From NCBI GenBank assembly GCA_902792085.1, contig CADAYE010000004.1, positions 1 to 64,000 on the forward strand: a stretch of DNA of 64,000 nt, in the 5' to 3' direction. Shown here piece after piece: positions 36,048 through 45,615 of the stretch. The stretch comes from an uncultured bacterium. GTDB lineage: Bacteria > Cyanobacteriota > Vampirovibrionia > Gastranaerophilales > Gastranaerophilaceae. Made by a program: the position numbers and the translations under genes. The notes beneath the pieces were generated by a model, which saw only the letters and a program-made list of their open reading frames with translations, did no database searches and was not told the origin of the DNA. Numbering within the stretch: position 1 is the first letter of the stretch; every line of letters starts with the position of its first letter.

Positions 36048-37439
36048 ATGAAAAACATTTCAGTAAAATGGTTTATTTGCATAATAATTATCTTGGGAAA
36101 TTTTTTAGGGATGTTGGATTCAACAACTGTTCAACTTGCACTCTATCCGATTTCGCGAGGACTTAATATTACTCTGACAGAGGTTCAATGGATAATTATT
36201 GCTTATATGCTTGTTATGACAGTATTTTTGCCTTTCTTTGGCAAAATAGGTGACCTTTACCCTAAAAATAAGGTTTATGCGACAGGATTTTTTACATTTG
36301 CTCTCGGCGCAATATTATGCACAATTTCTCCCAATTTTGGTCTGATAATCATATCAAGATGTATTGAGGCTTTAGGGGCATCAATTATGATGGCTAACGG
36401 ACCTGCGGTTATAGCAACATTATTTCACGGGAAAAACAGAGGAAAAGCATTAGGTATAAATGGTTCACTTGTTGCAATAGGAGGAATGTTAGGACCGGCG
36501 GTCGGAGGTTTGATGATAAATTATTTCGGCTGGCGCACTATATTTGTTCCGTCCATTCCTGTTTCGTTAGTTTGCGGCTATTTTGCACTAAAAATGGTAC
36601 CTTCCTACATAAGACGAAAAGAACTAAAATTTGATTACAAAGGATTTTTATACTTCGGAATATCACTACTGTCGCTTTTACTTGCCATTTCGCAGGGGCA
36701 CAGTTGGGGCTGGAAATCTCTTCAGATAATTATGCTTGGTATTTTAACACTTCTATTCGGCGGATTATTCTACTTTAGAGATAAAAAAATATCTTATCCG
36801 ATGATTAATTTTAAGATGTTTAAAATAAAGCCGTTCACATTTGGAAATATCGCAGTGATGATGTCATATATGACAATGTTTACCAATGCAATATTATTGC
36901 CGTTATTTTTGCAGGGGATATTAAAATATGACGCATTTACAACAGGTCTTTTAATTTTGCCTTATTCTGTTGCATCGGCAACTGTTGCACCTTTTGCCGG
37001 TGCATATTCGGGACTTCATGGAAGCAAAATATTGACAAGAATCGGTCCGTCCGTTTATATATTTGCACTTTTAATTTTTACAACTTTCGGACTAAAAACT
37101 CAAATGTGGCAAATTGTTTTGGCATCTGTCATAATGGGCATTGGCAACGGACTTTTTCAATCCCCGTCTAATAATGCTATTATCACAAGTGTTAAAACAA
37201 ATGAACTCGGCGTTGCAAGTGGTATTTTATCACTTGCAAGAAATTTGGGAAACATATTAGGCGTTGCGATAACAATTACCCTATTTGAAAGTTTTAGGAA
37301 TCACTTTGCAATAAATGGAGAACAAAATGCATTTTTACAGTCTTATCACACTACTATGCTGTTTGGTATTTTGTTTGGTATAATTTGTCTTTCTTGTTCT
37401 ATTATTGCATATCACGACAGTAAAGCATCAAATTCATAA
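36048..37439 (+). CDS. MFS drug-efflux-type transporter (DHA2 family)
   Basis: A 463-residue membrane protein with about 14 helices, resembling EmrB/QacA-type proton-driven exporters. The start of helix 1 has the family motif LGMLDSTTVQLALYPIS; motif A is GKIGDLYPKNKVY after helix 2, and helix 5 has the GPAVGGLMINYFGWR motif. The substrate is unknown. No EmrA-type adaptor or outer membrane channel is adjacent. There is no Shine-Dalgarno sequence; an extended -10 (TGATATTAT) lies 10 bases before the ATG, so the leader is very short. Confidence 0.92.
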   Translation: MKNISVKWFICIIIILGNFLGMLDSTTVQLALYPISRGLNITLTEVQWIIIAYMLVMTVFLPFFGKIGDLYPKNKVYATGFFTFALGAILCTISPNFGLIIISRCIEALGASIMMANGPAVIATLFHGKNRGKALGINGSLVAIGGMLGPAVGGLMINYFGWRTIFVPSIPVSLVCGYFALKMVPSYIRRKELKFDYKGFLYFGISLLSLLLAISQGHSWGWKSLQIIMLGILTLLFGGLFYFRDKKISYPMINFKMFKIKPFTFGNIAVMMSYMTMFTNAILLPLFLQGILKYDAFTTGLLILPYSVASATVAPFAGAYSGLHGSKILTRIGPSVYIFALLIFTTFGLKTQMWQIVLASVIMGIGNGLFQSPSNNAIITSVKTNELGVASGILSLARNLGNILGVAITITLFESFRNHFAINGEQNAFLQSYHTTMLFGILFGIICLSCSIIAYHDSKASNS

Positions 37440-37519
37440 AATATATTGAAAATTTAAATTTACCATATTATTATATAAGTGTAAAATTTACACTAAACAA
37501 TTTATGAATGGCGGAAATT

Positions 37520-39313
37520 ATGACAGAAAATAATATTAGAAATATAGCAATAATCGCGCATGTTGACCATGGCAAAACAACACTTGTTGATTGTCTGTTG
37601 AAACAGGCAGGAGTATTTAGAGAAAATCAGCATGTTGAAGAACGAGTTTTAGATTCAAATGATTTGGAAAGAGAAAGAGGTATTACAATCCTTTCCAAAA
37701 ACATTGCAATTGATTACAAAGACACAAAAATCAATGTTGTTGATACTCCGGGGCACGCCGACTTCGGCGGTGAAGTTGAACGAGTTTTGGGTATGGTTGA
37801 CGGTGCACTTTTAATCGTTGATGCTGCGGAAGGTCCTATGCCGCAAACAAGATTTGTACTTTCTAAAGCGCTTGAATTAGGATTAAAAATTATTGTTGTA
37901 ATAAATAAAATAGATAAACCTGCCGCTGAACCGTTAACAGCATTAGATAAGGTATTTGATTTATTCACAGAATTAACTGACAGAGCAGATTTGATTGATT
38001 TTCCGTTTATTTTCGCAAGCAGTTTAAACGGTTTTGCAATAAAAGAACTTGAAGACGAACCAAAAGACATGGTTCCGCTTTTAGACTGTATATTAGAAAA
38101 TATCTCCGCACCCGAAGGGGATTCAACAAAACCATTTCAATTCAGAGCAACAACATTAGATTATAACGAATATGTTGGCAGAATAGTAATCGGCAGAATT
38201 GCTCAAGGGGTTGTTCGCAGTCAGGATACTGTTTGTTGGATTCAGGCTGACGGAACTCAATCAAAAGGAAAAATTACAAAACTTTTCGGTTTTCATGACT
38301 TAGGCAGGGTTGAAATTCAGGAAGCAAAAGCGGGGGATATTGTCGGAATTGCAGGATTTAGTGATATTCAAATTGGGGAAACATTATGCGATAGCGAAAA
38401 TCCTCAGGCTTTGCCGTTAATTAAGGTTGATGAACCAACTTTACAGATGAATTTTTCTGTAAATGACAGCCCATTTGCAGGGCAGGAAGGTAAGTTTGTT
38501 ACTTCAAGACAATTAAGAAAAAGACTTTACACCGAACTTGAAAAAAATGTAAGTTTGAGGGTTGAAGATACAGATTCAACAGACTGCTTCAAAGTTTCCG
38601 GACGAGGAGAACTTCATTTGAGTATTCTTATCGAAACTATGCGCCGTGAGGGGTATGAATTTGCAGTATCTAAACCTGAAGTAATTTTTAAAACTATAAA
38701 CGGTGAACAATGCGAACCTTATGAAAATTTAATAGTAGATGTCCCTGATGAATATGCAGGTTCTGCAATTGAAAGACTTTCAAATCGTAAAGGTGAAATG
38801 AAAGATATGAAGTCTGCAAAAGGTAGAACGCATTTGACATTTCACATACCTGCAAGGGGTTTAATCGGGTTCAGAAATGAATTTATAAGAATGACAAGAG
38901 GTGAAGGTATAATGTACCATACATTCCTTCATTACAGGCCTTACGCAGGTGATATAAGCCGTCAGAGGTGCGGTTCAATAATTGCCCATGAACAGGGAGA
39001 GGCAATACCTTATGCTCTTGCTCAATTTGAGGACAGAGGGGTATTTTTCGTAACTCCTAAAACAAAAGTTTATCGCGGAATGATTATCGGCGAGGGCAAC
39101 AGACCTCAGGATATTGTCGTAAATATCTGCAAAACCAAAAAATTAACGAACATGAGAAGTTCTACGGCGGATGTTATGGTTACATTGCAGGCTCCAAGAA
39201 TTTTATCTCTTGAAGAAGCGTTAGAATATATCACTGACGACGAACTTGTAGAAATTACGCCTGAAAATATCAGACTTCGCAAAGCAGACCTAAACAGAAA
39301 GATTTATAACTAA
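37520..39313 (+). CDS. typA: Ribosome-associated GTPase TypA/BipA
   Basis: A 597-residue translational GTPase of the EF-G fold. G1 is AHVDHGKTT, G2 in ERGITI, G3 DTPGHADFGG, G4 NKID; then the beta-barrel domain, the EF-G domains III and V (SGRGELHLSILIETMRREG, GLIGFRNEFI) and the BipA-specific C-terminal domain. It assists 50S assembly and growth under stress. ATG 37520 (MTENNIRNIAIIAHV) is preferred to 37508, having GCGGAA just upstream. Its stop abuts that of convergent dnaX with no base between. Confidence 0.95.
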   Translation: MTENNIRNIAIIAHVDHGKTTLVDCLLKQAGVFRENQHVEERVLDSNDLERERGITILSKNIAIDYKDTKINVVDTPGHADFGGEVERVLGMVDGALLIVDAAEGPMPQTRFVLSKALELGLKIIVVINKIDKPAAEPLTALDKVFDLFTELTDRADLIDFPFIFASSLNGFAIKELEDEPKDMVPLLDCILENISAPEGDSTKPFQFRATTLDYNEYVGRIVIGRIAQGVVRSQDTVCWIQADGTQSKGKITKLFGFHDLGRVEIQEAKAGDIVGIAGFSDIQIGETLCDSENPQALPLIKVDEPTLQMNFSVNDSPFAGQEGKFVTSRQLRKRLYTELEKNVSLRVEDTDSTDCFKVSGRGELHLSILIETMRREGYEFAVSKPEVIFKTINGEQCEPYENLIVDVPDEYAGSAIERLSNRKGEMKDMKSAKGRTHLTFHIPARGLIGFRNEFIRMTRGEGIMYHTFLHYRPYAGDISRQRCGSIIAHEQGEAIPYALAQFEDRGVFFVTPKTKVYRGMIIGEGNRPQDIVVNICKTKKLTNMRSSTADVMVTLQAPRILSLEEALEYITDDELVEITPENIRLRKADLNRKIYN

Positions 39314-41158
39314 TTATTCAATAATTTTGCCGTCAAAAAGGTCAATAACCATATTTACATTATCGGAATGAAAACCGGCATCTTCCCTTTGTGCAGAATG
39401 ATTCGGTGAAACTTTTTCTGTTGATGTATTTATATCAGAAGTGGCTTCTTTTGATTGTTCAATTGCATCTTTTACAACTTCTTCCGGTTCATTTATTTCA
39501 GGTATCAATTTTTTTTTAGTTGCAGGTTCAGGCTCAGATTCGGAGGGCAAACTTTCTGCTGATAGTTTGTCATCATCTGCATTTGGTTTGCGCAAAACAA
39601 TTTTAGGTTTTGAGCCAAAAACCGCAGCGGAAGCAGATTCTAAAAGAGACATTCTGTCCGCTTCATCCCTGAAACGATTTAACCAACTGTCACTTTTTAT
39701 TGCGATAATTACTTCTTCTGGAGTTAGTTTAACAGGTTTTGCATACTGTTTTAAAATTGCTCTTGATGCAAAAGTCTGAATATTATCCAAAAATTTAATC
39801 CATAAGTTTTTTAATTCCGCATTATCTGATTTTGAGGAAACATTTTTAACGGGTTGAGTTATTTCGGTTTTCTCTTTAGGTGGGATAGTTATCTGCATGA
39901 TAGGCTCTTGTTTTGCAGGTTTTACTTCCTCTTTTTTCTCTGCCATTTTATTAACAGGCATTGGAGGAGTATTATACACATGTGCAGGTTTTACCGCCTG
40001 TCCTGATTCAAGTTGTTGCAACCTTGTTTGTATATCTTCGAGTTTTGTATTTTCTGTCAAATTTGCCATATCCAAAATTGCAACATCAAGCCACAATTTT
40101 GGGTTTGTAGTCAATTTTAATTCTCTTATATAAGAAGCACATTTATCAATTAATGACACAATTTGATGAGTTTCAATATCGTTTAAACAGCCGGACAATT
40201 TTTTAATCTGTTCCTCATTTAACTGAATAACTCCCGTGAATAATTTTGAATCAGCGGATTTCATAATTAACGCATTTCTTAAATATTCCAAAAAATTTGA
40301 TAATATCTGACTCGGTTCATTACCCTGATTATAAATATTATTCAAAACTTCAAGAGAAGAATTTGAATCGGATTTAATTACACATTCAAATAATTTGGTC
40401 AAATCATCAAAAGATAATCTGCCCAAAAGTCTGTTAATATCATCAACATCGATTGCTTCTTTTGATGAATTCAGAACACTTAACTGATCTAACAATGCGA
40501 TAGAATCTCTCATTCCGCCTGCAGAATTTGAAGCAATATAATTAAGTGCATCATCTGTTATATTAATTTTTTCACTGTCAGAAATAAATCTTAAATGTTT
40601 AGAAATATCATCTGTTGTAATGCGCTTAAAATCAAATCTTTGGCAGCGGCTTTTTATGGTATCAAGAACTTTATGCACTTCCGTTGTAGCAAGAATAAAA
40701 ATAACATTTGCAGGCGGTTCTTCAAGAGTCTTTAGCAAAGCATTGAACGCAGTCGGAGTAAGCATATGAACTTCGTCTATAATATAGATTTTATAACGGC
40801 TGTGAACAGGTGCCATCGCTACATTTTGGATAATTTCTTCAGCATCGCTAACAGAACGGTTACTTGCAGCGTCAATTTCAATTACATCAATCGGAATAGA
40901 TTTTGTTATGTTTGTGCAATTCTCGCATTCGTTACAGGGTGAAATTGTAGGACCTTTTTCGCAGTTTAATGATTTTGCAAAAATACGAGCAGTAGAAGTT
41001 TTACCTGTACCACGAGGACCCGTAAAAAGATACGCATGAGAAATTCTGTCAGATTCAATAGCATTGGTCAAAGCCTTTTTGACATGAGATTGTCCGACTA
41101 TTTCTTCCAATTTTTGCGGTCTGTATTTTCTGTATAAAGGTACATAACTTTTATTCAT
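39314..41158 (-). CDS. dnaX: DNA polymerase III subunit gamma/tau
   Basis: A 614-residue clamp-loader ATPase. Walker A GPRGTGKT (47-54), zinc cysteines C66, C75, C78 and C81 (CEKGP...CNECENC), Walker B/DEAD-like IIDEVHMLT, SRC box KSRCQRFDFKR and sensor 2 SAGGMRDSIALLDQL. Domains IV-V (~370-614) are Pro/Glu/Lys-rich and tau-like. ATG 41158 (MNKSYVPLYRKYRP) is the family start. There is no clear Shine-Dalgarno sequence; an extended -10 (TGTTATAAT) ends 9 bases upstream, so the leader would be about 3 bases. Confidence 0.95.
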   Translation of the reverse strand: MNKSYVPLYRKYRPQKLEEIVGQSHVKKALTNAIESDRISHAYLFTGPRGTGKTSTARIFAKSLNCEKGPTISPCNECENCTNITKSIPIDVIEIDAASNRSVSDAEEIIQNVAMAPVHSRYKIYIIDEVHMLTPTAFNALLKTLEEPPANVIFILATTEVHKVLDTIKSRCQRFDFKRITTDDISKHLRFISDSEKINITDDALNYIASNSAGGMRDSIALLDQLSVLNSSKEAIDVDDINRLLGRLSFDDLTKLFECVIKSDSNSSLEVLNNIYNQGNEPSQILSNFLEYLRNALIMKSADSKLFTGVIQLNEEQIKKLSGCLNDIETHQIVSLIDKCASYIRELKLTTNPKLWLDVAILDMANLTENTKLEDIQTRLQQLESGQAVKPAHVYNTPPMPVNKMAEKKEEVKPAKQEPIMQITIPPKEKTEITQPVKNVSSKSDNAELKNLWIKFLDNIQTFASRAILKQYAKPVKLTPEEVIIAIKSDSWLNRFRDEADRMSLLESASAAVFGSKPKIVLRKPNADDDKLSAESLPSESEPEPATKKKLIPEINEPEEVVKDAIEQSKEATSDINTSTEKVSPNHSAQREDAGFHSDNVNMVIDLFDGKIIE

Positions 41159-41257
41159 GATAATGTTATTATAACAAAGCAAAATAATTTATACAATAAA
41201 TCTCAAAATAATTTTGCCCTCTTATAGGGGGAAATGCCGAAGGCAAAGGGGGTTTTA

Positions 41258-42151
41258 ATGTACATAATTAAACCAAATAAACTCAAAAAAGATGATACAA
41301 TAGCAATAATTGCGCCTGCGGGGAATGTTGAAGAAGATAAAATCCTAAATTCTATCAAATATTTTAAAAGTTTGGGATATAAAATCAGGTTAGGGAAAAA
41401 TATTTTCAAATCTGACAGATACCTTGCAGGGAGCGACAATGAGCGACTTGACGATTTACATAATGCCTTTGAAGATAAAGAAGTAAATGCAATATTTTGT
41501 GCAAGAGGCGGCTATGGCACAATAAGATTAATCAATAAAATTAATTATGAACTAATAAGAAATAATCCAAAAATTTTCTGTGGATATTCTGATATTACGG
41601 CATTATCGCTGATGTTTTTCAAAAGGTCAGGGCTGATAACTTTTTCTGCTCCAATGCCAAAAGGTGATTTTCAGCCTGAAAAACTTGATGAATTTACGGT
41701 TTCAAATTTTTGGAGCACTCTCGAAAATTGTGATATAAAAATAACTGCGCCTGAACTAAAAACTTATAAATGCGGTGATGCAAGAGGGATTATTTGGGGC
41801 GGAAATCTTGCAACTGTTTGTTCGTTATGCGGATTAGATTTTATTCCAGATGAAAATTTTATATTTTTTGCGGAAGATTTAAATGAACCTGTTTATAAAA
41901 TCGACCGCTCATTCAGACAACTTTTGAATATTGATAAATTTAAGCAAAATGTTTGTGCCATTGTATTGGGCGACTTTTTAGGTATAGACGAATACAAAGA
42001 ACAACTTGATATTTTATTTAATGAAATTGCGCAGGAACTAAATATTCCTGTTTATGGCGGCTATCAAATCACTCATGCCAAAACAAAAGTTACCGTTCCG
42101 ATAGGCGCTATTGGGCAATTTAATGACGGAGTATTAGAAATAAGGTATTAA
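41258..42151 (+). CDS. LD-carboxypeptidase (peptidase S66)
   Basis: A 298-residue muramoyltetrapeptide carboxypeptidase-like enzyme that trims the terminal D-Ala from recycled or mature muropeptides. The nucleophile Ser is in CGYSDITALS, preceded by FCARGGYGTIR; the Glu is in FAEDLNEPVYKIDRSFRQLL and the His in GYQITHAKTKVTVPIGA. No signal peptide, so it is probably cytoplasmic and used in wall recycling. ATG 41258 has GGGGG just upstream and is preferred to 41234, whose codons lie in a short palindromic piece (41220-41255). Confidence 0.92.
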   Translation: MYIIKPNKLKKDDTIAIIAPAGNVEEDKILNSIKYFKSLGYKIRLGKNIFKSDRYLAGSDNERLDDLHNAFEDKEVNAIFCARGGYGTIRLINKINYELIRNNPKIFCGYSDITALSLMFFKRSGLITFSAPMPKGDFQPEKLDEFTVSNFWSTLENCDIKITAPELKTYKCGDARGIIWGGNLATVCSLCGLDFIPDENFIFFAEDLNEPVYKIDRSFRQLLNIDKFKQNVCAIVLGDFLGIDEYKEQLDILFNEIAQELNIPVYGGYQITHAKTKVTVPIGAIGQFNDGVLEIRY

Positions 42152-42284
42152 ACAAACTACCCTATCAGACTGTATAAATTGCTAATGTTTTAATGCAATC
42201 AAATATAAATAATCTTCTATGAGTTCGTTTTTTAAAGGTTTTTGTTTATAAAGCAAAAACTTGAACAACACAAGGAGGTTAAAA

Positions 42285-44249
42285 ATGTCAATTAAAAAAC
42301 TAACTGCGGCAGCGGCGATTGCTGTTGGAATAGCAACATGTTCCTTGAATAGTGCAATGGCTGCCTGCCCGTGTACACAAAATGAGGCTTTGCCTGTTGT
42401 AACAGGACCGTCTGATTGTGCAAAACCGCAATGTAATAAATGCAAACGCGCAAAAGCAGATTGCGGCTGCAAAAAGAAAAAGGCATGTCCTGTTAAAACA
42501 CCATGTAATGACGAAATCAGTTGTGACAAACCTGCTGTTCCGTCAACAGCATTGTGTCCTCAATCAGGAAAACCTGACAGTTCTCAAATGAAACAGGTCT
42601 ATGGTTATCCTCAGGCAATTTACGGTACTAACAATTATGTAGGTGAACCTGCAAACTCAATTTTCTCAACAGAAACAGCAATGAAAGGTTGCCCTGCATC
42701 AAGATTGAGTTCTGAAATTTCAGGAACTACAATTTCAACTCAAACCGAAAGTCAAATCACTGGTGCGGCTGCATCTATGCCATGCTTAAACGAATTACCG
42801 AGATGTAACAACGGTGTAAGCGTGAATATGGGTGAAAATAAAGGCTGCCCGATTGATTTCAAATCAGCAAATTCAATTAATGCTGTAAAAAAGTCATTAG
42901 TCCCTTATACTATTAAAGAAAATATTACAGGCGCAGCCGCTCCTGCATTCACAGGCGGTATGTTCCCTGATGTTCCAAACGGTTATTGGGCATCTTGCGA
43001 TATTGATAAATTGGCGATTAACAATGTTGTTGTCGGTTATCCTGACGGAATGTTCAAACCAAACAAAAACATTTCTCGTGCCGAATTTGCGACTATGCTT
43101 GTTAAAGGGTTTAATATGTGTCCTGACGGACATACAACTTCAAAATTCTCTGATGTTTCAACAAGTAATTGGGCAAATCCTGCTATCGCAAAAGCCGTTG
43201 ACGAAGACTTGTTAAGAGGCTATCCAAACCATACCTTCAAACCTCACAACCATGTTACAAGAGTAGAAGCATTAACTTCAATCTCAAAGGGTATGACTTG
43301 TGATATAGATTCTTGCAAGGCAGACCAAATTTTAAGTAAATACGCTGACGGGAATAAAGTTCCTAACTGGGCAAGAATACCTGTTGCAAAATCGCTTCAA
43401 AACGGTGCTTTAAGCGATAGCCCTAACCCAAATATGATTATGCCAAATCGTGATGCAACAAGGGCAGAAATTGCTTCAATGATGCAAAATACAAGAGTTG
43501 CACTTGGCTATGATAAAAATCCTATGACTGCAAACAACATTTGTCCTGCATGTCCGATAGAGAAAAAAGCATTACTTGAACAGGAAGAAATAGTTAAAAT
43601 TCCAACATTAAAATTGTCTATGATTGACCAGGTTAATGCAAAATCATCCCATGTAGGTCAATATTTCAGAGCAAACACTTTAGAAGATGTGACAATAAAC
43701 GGTGTTAAATATCCTTGCGGCTCAACAGTAACAGGTCAGGTCGTTGAAGTTATCAGACCGTCAGGATGTAACAAAGGTGCATTAAAACTTGCATTTACAA
43801 GTATTACAAACGGCAAATGTAAAACTAAATTACCAAAACAAATTTTGCAGGCTCAGGTAAATAAACAGAAAAACCTTAATCCTGTTGCGAGATTAGTTCA
43901 GATGCCGTTTACTTGGACAGGCTCACTTATCGGTATTGTAGGCAGAACTGCAGGCGGTATATTGACTAATGTCGGTAACGCAGCCGAAAATGTCACAAAT
44001 GATGCCGGTTATGTATTAGGTCACGGTTTTTCAGGTCAATTTGGTGCCGCAGCAAGAAGTCTTGGCGACGGCTTGTATGAAACAGTCAAAGCACCGGTTG
44101 ATGTGACAAGAACTGCCGTATCAGGTACAATGGGCTTATTCCAGACAACAGGCGATGAATTTGCATATCTTGTAGACCCGAGAGGTTACAAAATCTCTGC
44201 GGTTAACCCAAGAGAACACATAACAATTGCCTTTGGTTGTAATGAATAG
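42285..44249 (+). CDS. SLH-domain envelope protein, Cys-rich
   Basis: A 654-residue exported protein. Signal peptide 1-26 (ends NSAMA), then a Cys/Lys-rich segment (CNKCKRAKADCGCKKKKACP) and Cys-containing pieces to ~200. Three SLH repeats follow at about 226-276 (FPDVPNGYWA, VGYPDGMFKPNKNISRAEFA), 287-337 (FSDVSTSNWA, RGYPNHTFKP) and 353-402 (RATRAEIASMM-like end). The C-terminal part (~430-654) has a beta domain and Gly/Ala helices. SLH repeats bind cell-wall polymers, so this may link peptidoglycan to the outer membrane as in cyanobacteria. A perfect AAGGAGGT site suggests high expression. ATG 42285 restores a normal signal peptide. Confidence 0.9.
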   Translation: MSIKKLTAAAAIAVGIATCSLNSAMAACPCTQNEALPVVTGPSDCAKPQCNKCKRAKADCGCKKKKACPVKTPCNDEISCDKPAVPSTALCPQSGKPDSSQMKQVYGYPQAIYGTNNYVGEPANSIFSTETAMKGCPASRLSSEISGTTISTQTESQITGAAASMPCLNELPRCNNGVSVNMGENKGCPIDFKSANSINAVKKSLVPYTIKENITGAAAPAFTGGMFPDVPNGYWASCDIDKLAINNVVVGYPDGMFKPNKNISRAEFATMLVKGFNMCPDGHTTSKFSDVSTSNWANPAIAKAVDEDLLRGYPNHTFKPHNHVTRVEALTSISKGMTCDIDSCKADQILSKYADGNKVPNWARIPVAKSLQNGALSDSPNPNMIMPNRDATRAEIASMMQNTRVALGYDKNPMTANNICPACPIEKKALLEQEEIVKIPTLKLSMIDQVNAKSSHVGQYFRANTLEDVTINGVKYPCGSTVTGQVVEVIRPSGCNKGALKLAFTSITNGKCKTKLPKQILQAQVNKQKNLNPVARLVQMPFTWTGSLIGIVGRTAGGILTNVGNAAENVTNDAGYVLGHGFSGQFGAAARSLGDGLYETVKAPVDVTRTAVSGTMGLFQTTGDEFAYLVDPRGYKISAVNPREHITIAFGCNE

Positions 44250-44267
44250 TAGTAGATATACTGCAAT

Positions 44268-44302
44268 AAAAAACGGGTGTGAAATCTTCATGCCCGTTTT
44301 TT
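44268..44302. terminator. Terminator of the SLH gene
   Basis: AAAAAACGGG (44268-44277) pairs with CCCGTTTTTT (44293-44302), with further partial pairing inside the loop (TGAA/TTCA). The A run also makes it usable from the minus strand for the phosphatase gene. Confidence 0.9.
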
Positions 44303-44333
44303 GATTAGTAATATATAAAAATAATACTAAAAT

Positions 44334-44951
44334 TTACAACGGGACATGGTCACAATATACAAGGCTTGCCCAATTTTCAAAGTAACTGATTTGTGTCACG
44401 CTTCCTGTTCTTATATAAATTTTTAGTAATTTATCAGCAGATATATCCAATGCTCCGCAAATTGCAGCCTGTATAACATCAGGATGCGTAACAATTATAA
44501 TTCTGTTTCCGTTATTTTTTTCAACTAAATCATCAATAACAGATTTAATTCTCTTTATAAAATCAGGTGTACTTTCACCAGCATCTCCGCTTTCAAGATT
44601 AGCAAGCACCTGTGATACCCCGTCAGGATACCTATCTAAAATTTGAGAGTATGTTAATCCGTTCCACTCTCCGCATTTGCGAGATGTTAAATCATCCACT
44701 GTTACATATTCCTGCTTAAAAAGTTTTGCAACAATTTCTGCAGTTTGTTGAGTTCTAACAGAGGGGGAAGTATATATCACATCATTTTTTATACCTCTGT
44801 CTTTAAGATACTGAACTACATTTTCTGTTTCTTCAATACCTAAATCCGACAAAGGCGGATAATTCGGATTATCCGAAAATCTACCTTCTTCAGAATATAT
44901 TGTCGCTCCATGGCTGACAAATGTAATTTTACATCTTCTGTTAAAATACAT
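44334..44951 (-). CDS. Histidine phosphatase family protein, altered RHG motif
   Basis: A 205-residue protein of the phosphoglycerate mutase / CobC-like fold. The N-terminal motif, normally RHG, is SHG (FVSHGATIYSEEG). Other landmarks are PPLSDLGIEETE, YTSPSVRTQQTAEIVAKLF, KCGEWNGL and the second histidine in IIVTHPDVIQAAICGAL (usually THG). The phosphate-binding Arg of the first motif and the Gly after the second His are therefore missing, so activity may be reduced or changed. The substrate is unknown. An AGAGGT site and an upstream TGCTATAAT promoter are visible. Confidence 0.85.
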   Translation of the reverse strand: MYFNRRCKITFVSHGATIYSEEGRFSDNPNYPPLSDLGIEETENVVQYLKDRGIKNDVIYTSPSVRTQQTAEIVAKLFKQEYVTVDDLTSRKCGEWNGLTYSQILDRYPDGVSQVLANLESGDAGESTPDFIKRIKSVIDDLVEKNNGNRIIIVTHPDVIQAAICGALDISADKLLKIYIRTGSVTQISYFENWASLVYCDHVPL

Positions 44952-45030
44952 ATTATTTACCTCTTTTAATATTTTAATATTATAGCATAGTTTTTATTTT
45001 TGCGGTAGTATAAAGAAAAAGGAGTATTTT

Positions 45031-45528
45031 ATGAAGGGTAAGGCTTTTAAATTCGGAGATAACATTTCAACAGATCATATTGCGCCGGGGAGATTGTATC
45101 ATTTGCGTTCAGATTTAAATGAGTTTGCAAAACATGTACTTGAAGATGCAGATGAAACCTTTGCTTCAAGAATGAGTAAAGGTGATTTTGTTGTTGCCGG
45201 TAATAATTTTGGGTTAGGTTCTTCAAGAGAACATGCTCCCCGTATTATGAAAATTGCAGGTGTTGGTGCTGTTTTAGCAAAGTCATTTGCCAGAATTTTT
45301 TACCGCAATGCTATAAATATCGGACTTTTGGCTATTGAGTGTGATACTGATGCAATTGATGACGGTGATGAACTTGAACTTGATGTTGAAAAAGGTATTA
45401 TTACTGATTTAACAAATGGCGCAATTATTCAGATTGAACCGCTCCCGCCTGTTATGATAAAACTTCTTAATGATGGCGGACTTGTTGAACATATTAAGAA
45501 AAACGGTGATTTCAAACTGACTGACTAA
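45031..45528 (+). CDS. leuD: 3-isopropylmalate dehydratase small subunit
   Basis: A 165-residue aconitase-family small subunit. GKAFKFGDNISTDHIAPGR, the swivelling-domain motif FGLGSSREHAP and AKSFARIFYRNAINIGL are typical of LeuD (isomerising 2- and 3-isopropylmalate in leucine synthesis); homoaconitase or methylmalate dehydratase small subunits look alike. The large subunit leuC is not adjacent, unlike in most genomes. AAGGAG precedes the ATG. Confidence 0.9.
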   Translation: MKGKAFKFGDNISTDHIAPGRLYHLRSDLNEFAKHVLEDADETFASRMSKGDFVVAGNNFGLGSSREHAPRIMKIAGVGAVLAKSFARIFYRNAINIGLLAIECDTDAIDDGDELELDVEKGIITDLTNGAIIQIEPLPPVMIKLLNDGGLVEHIKKNGDFKLTD

Positions 45529-45615
45529 TTGACATCAATTTTTTAATTTCTTAATATATTTGTGATTTTAATAAATTAGATATATTCTAAAATTATACAG
45601 ACAAAGGGGACTAAT

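Noticed and set aside
41203-41439. Minus-strand frame opposite the LD-carboxypeptidase start
   Set aside because: It is a shadow of the S66 gene with no features of its own.
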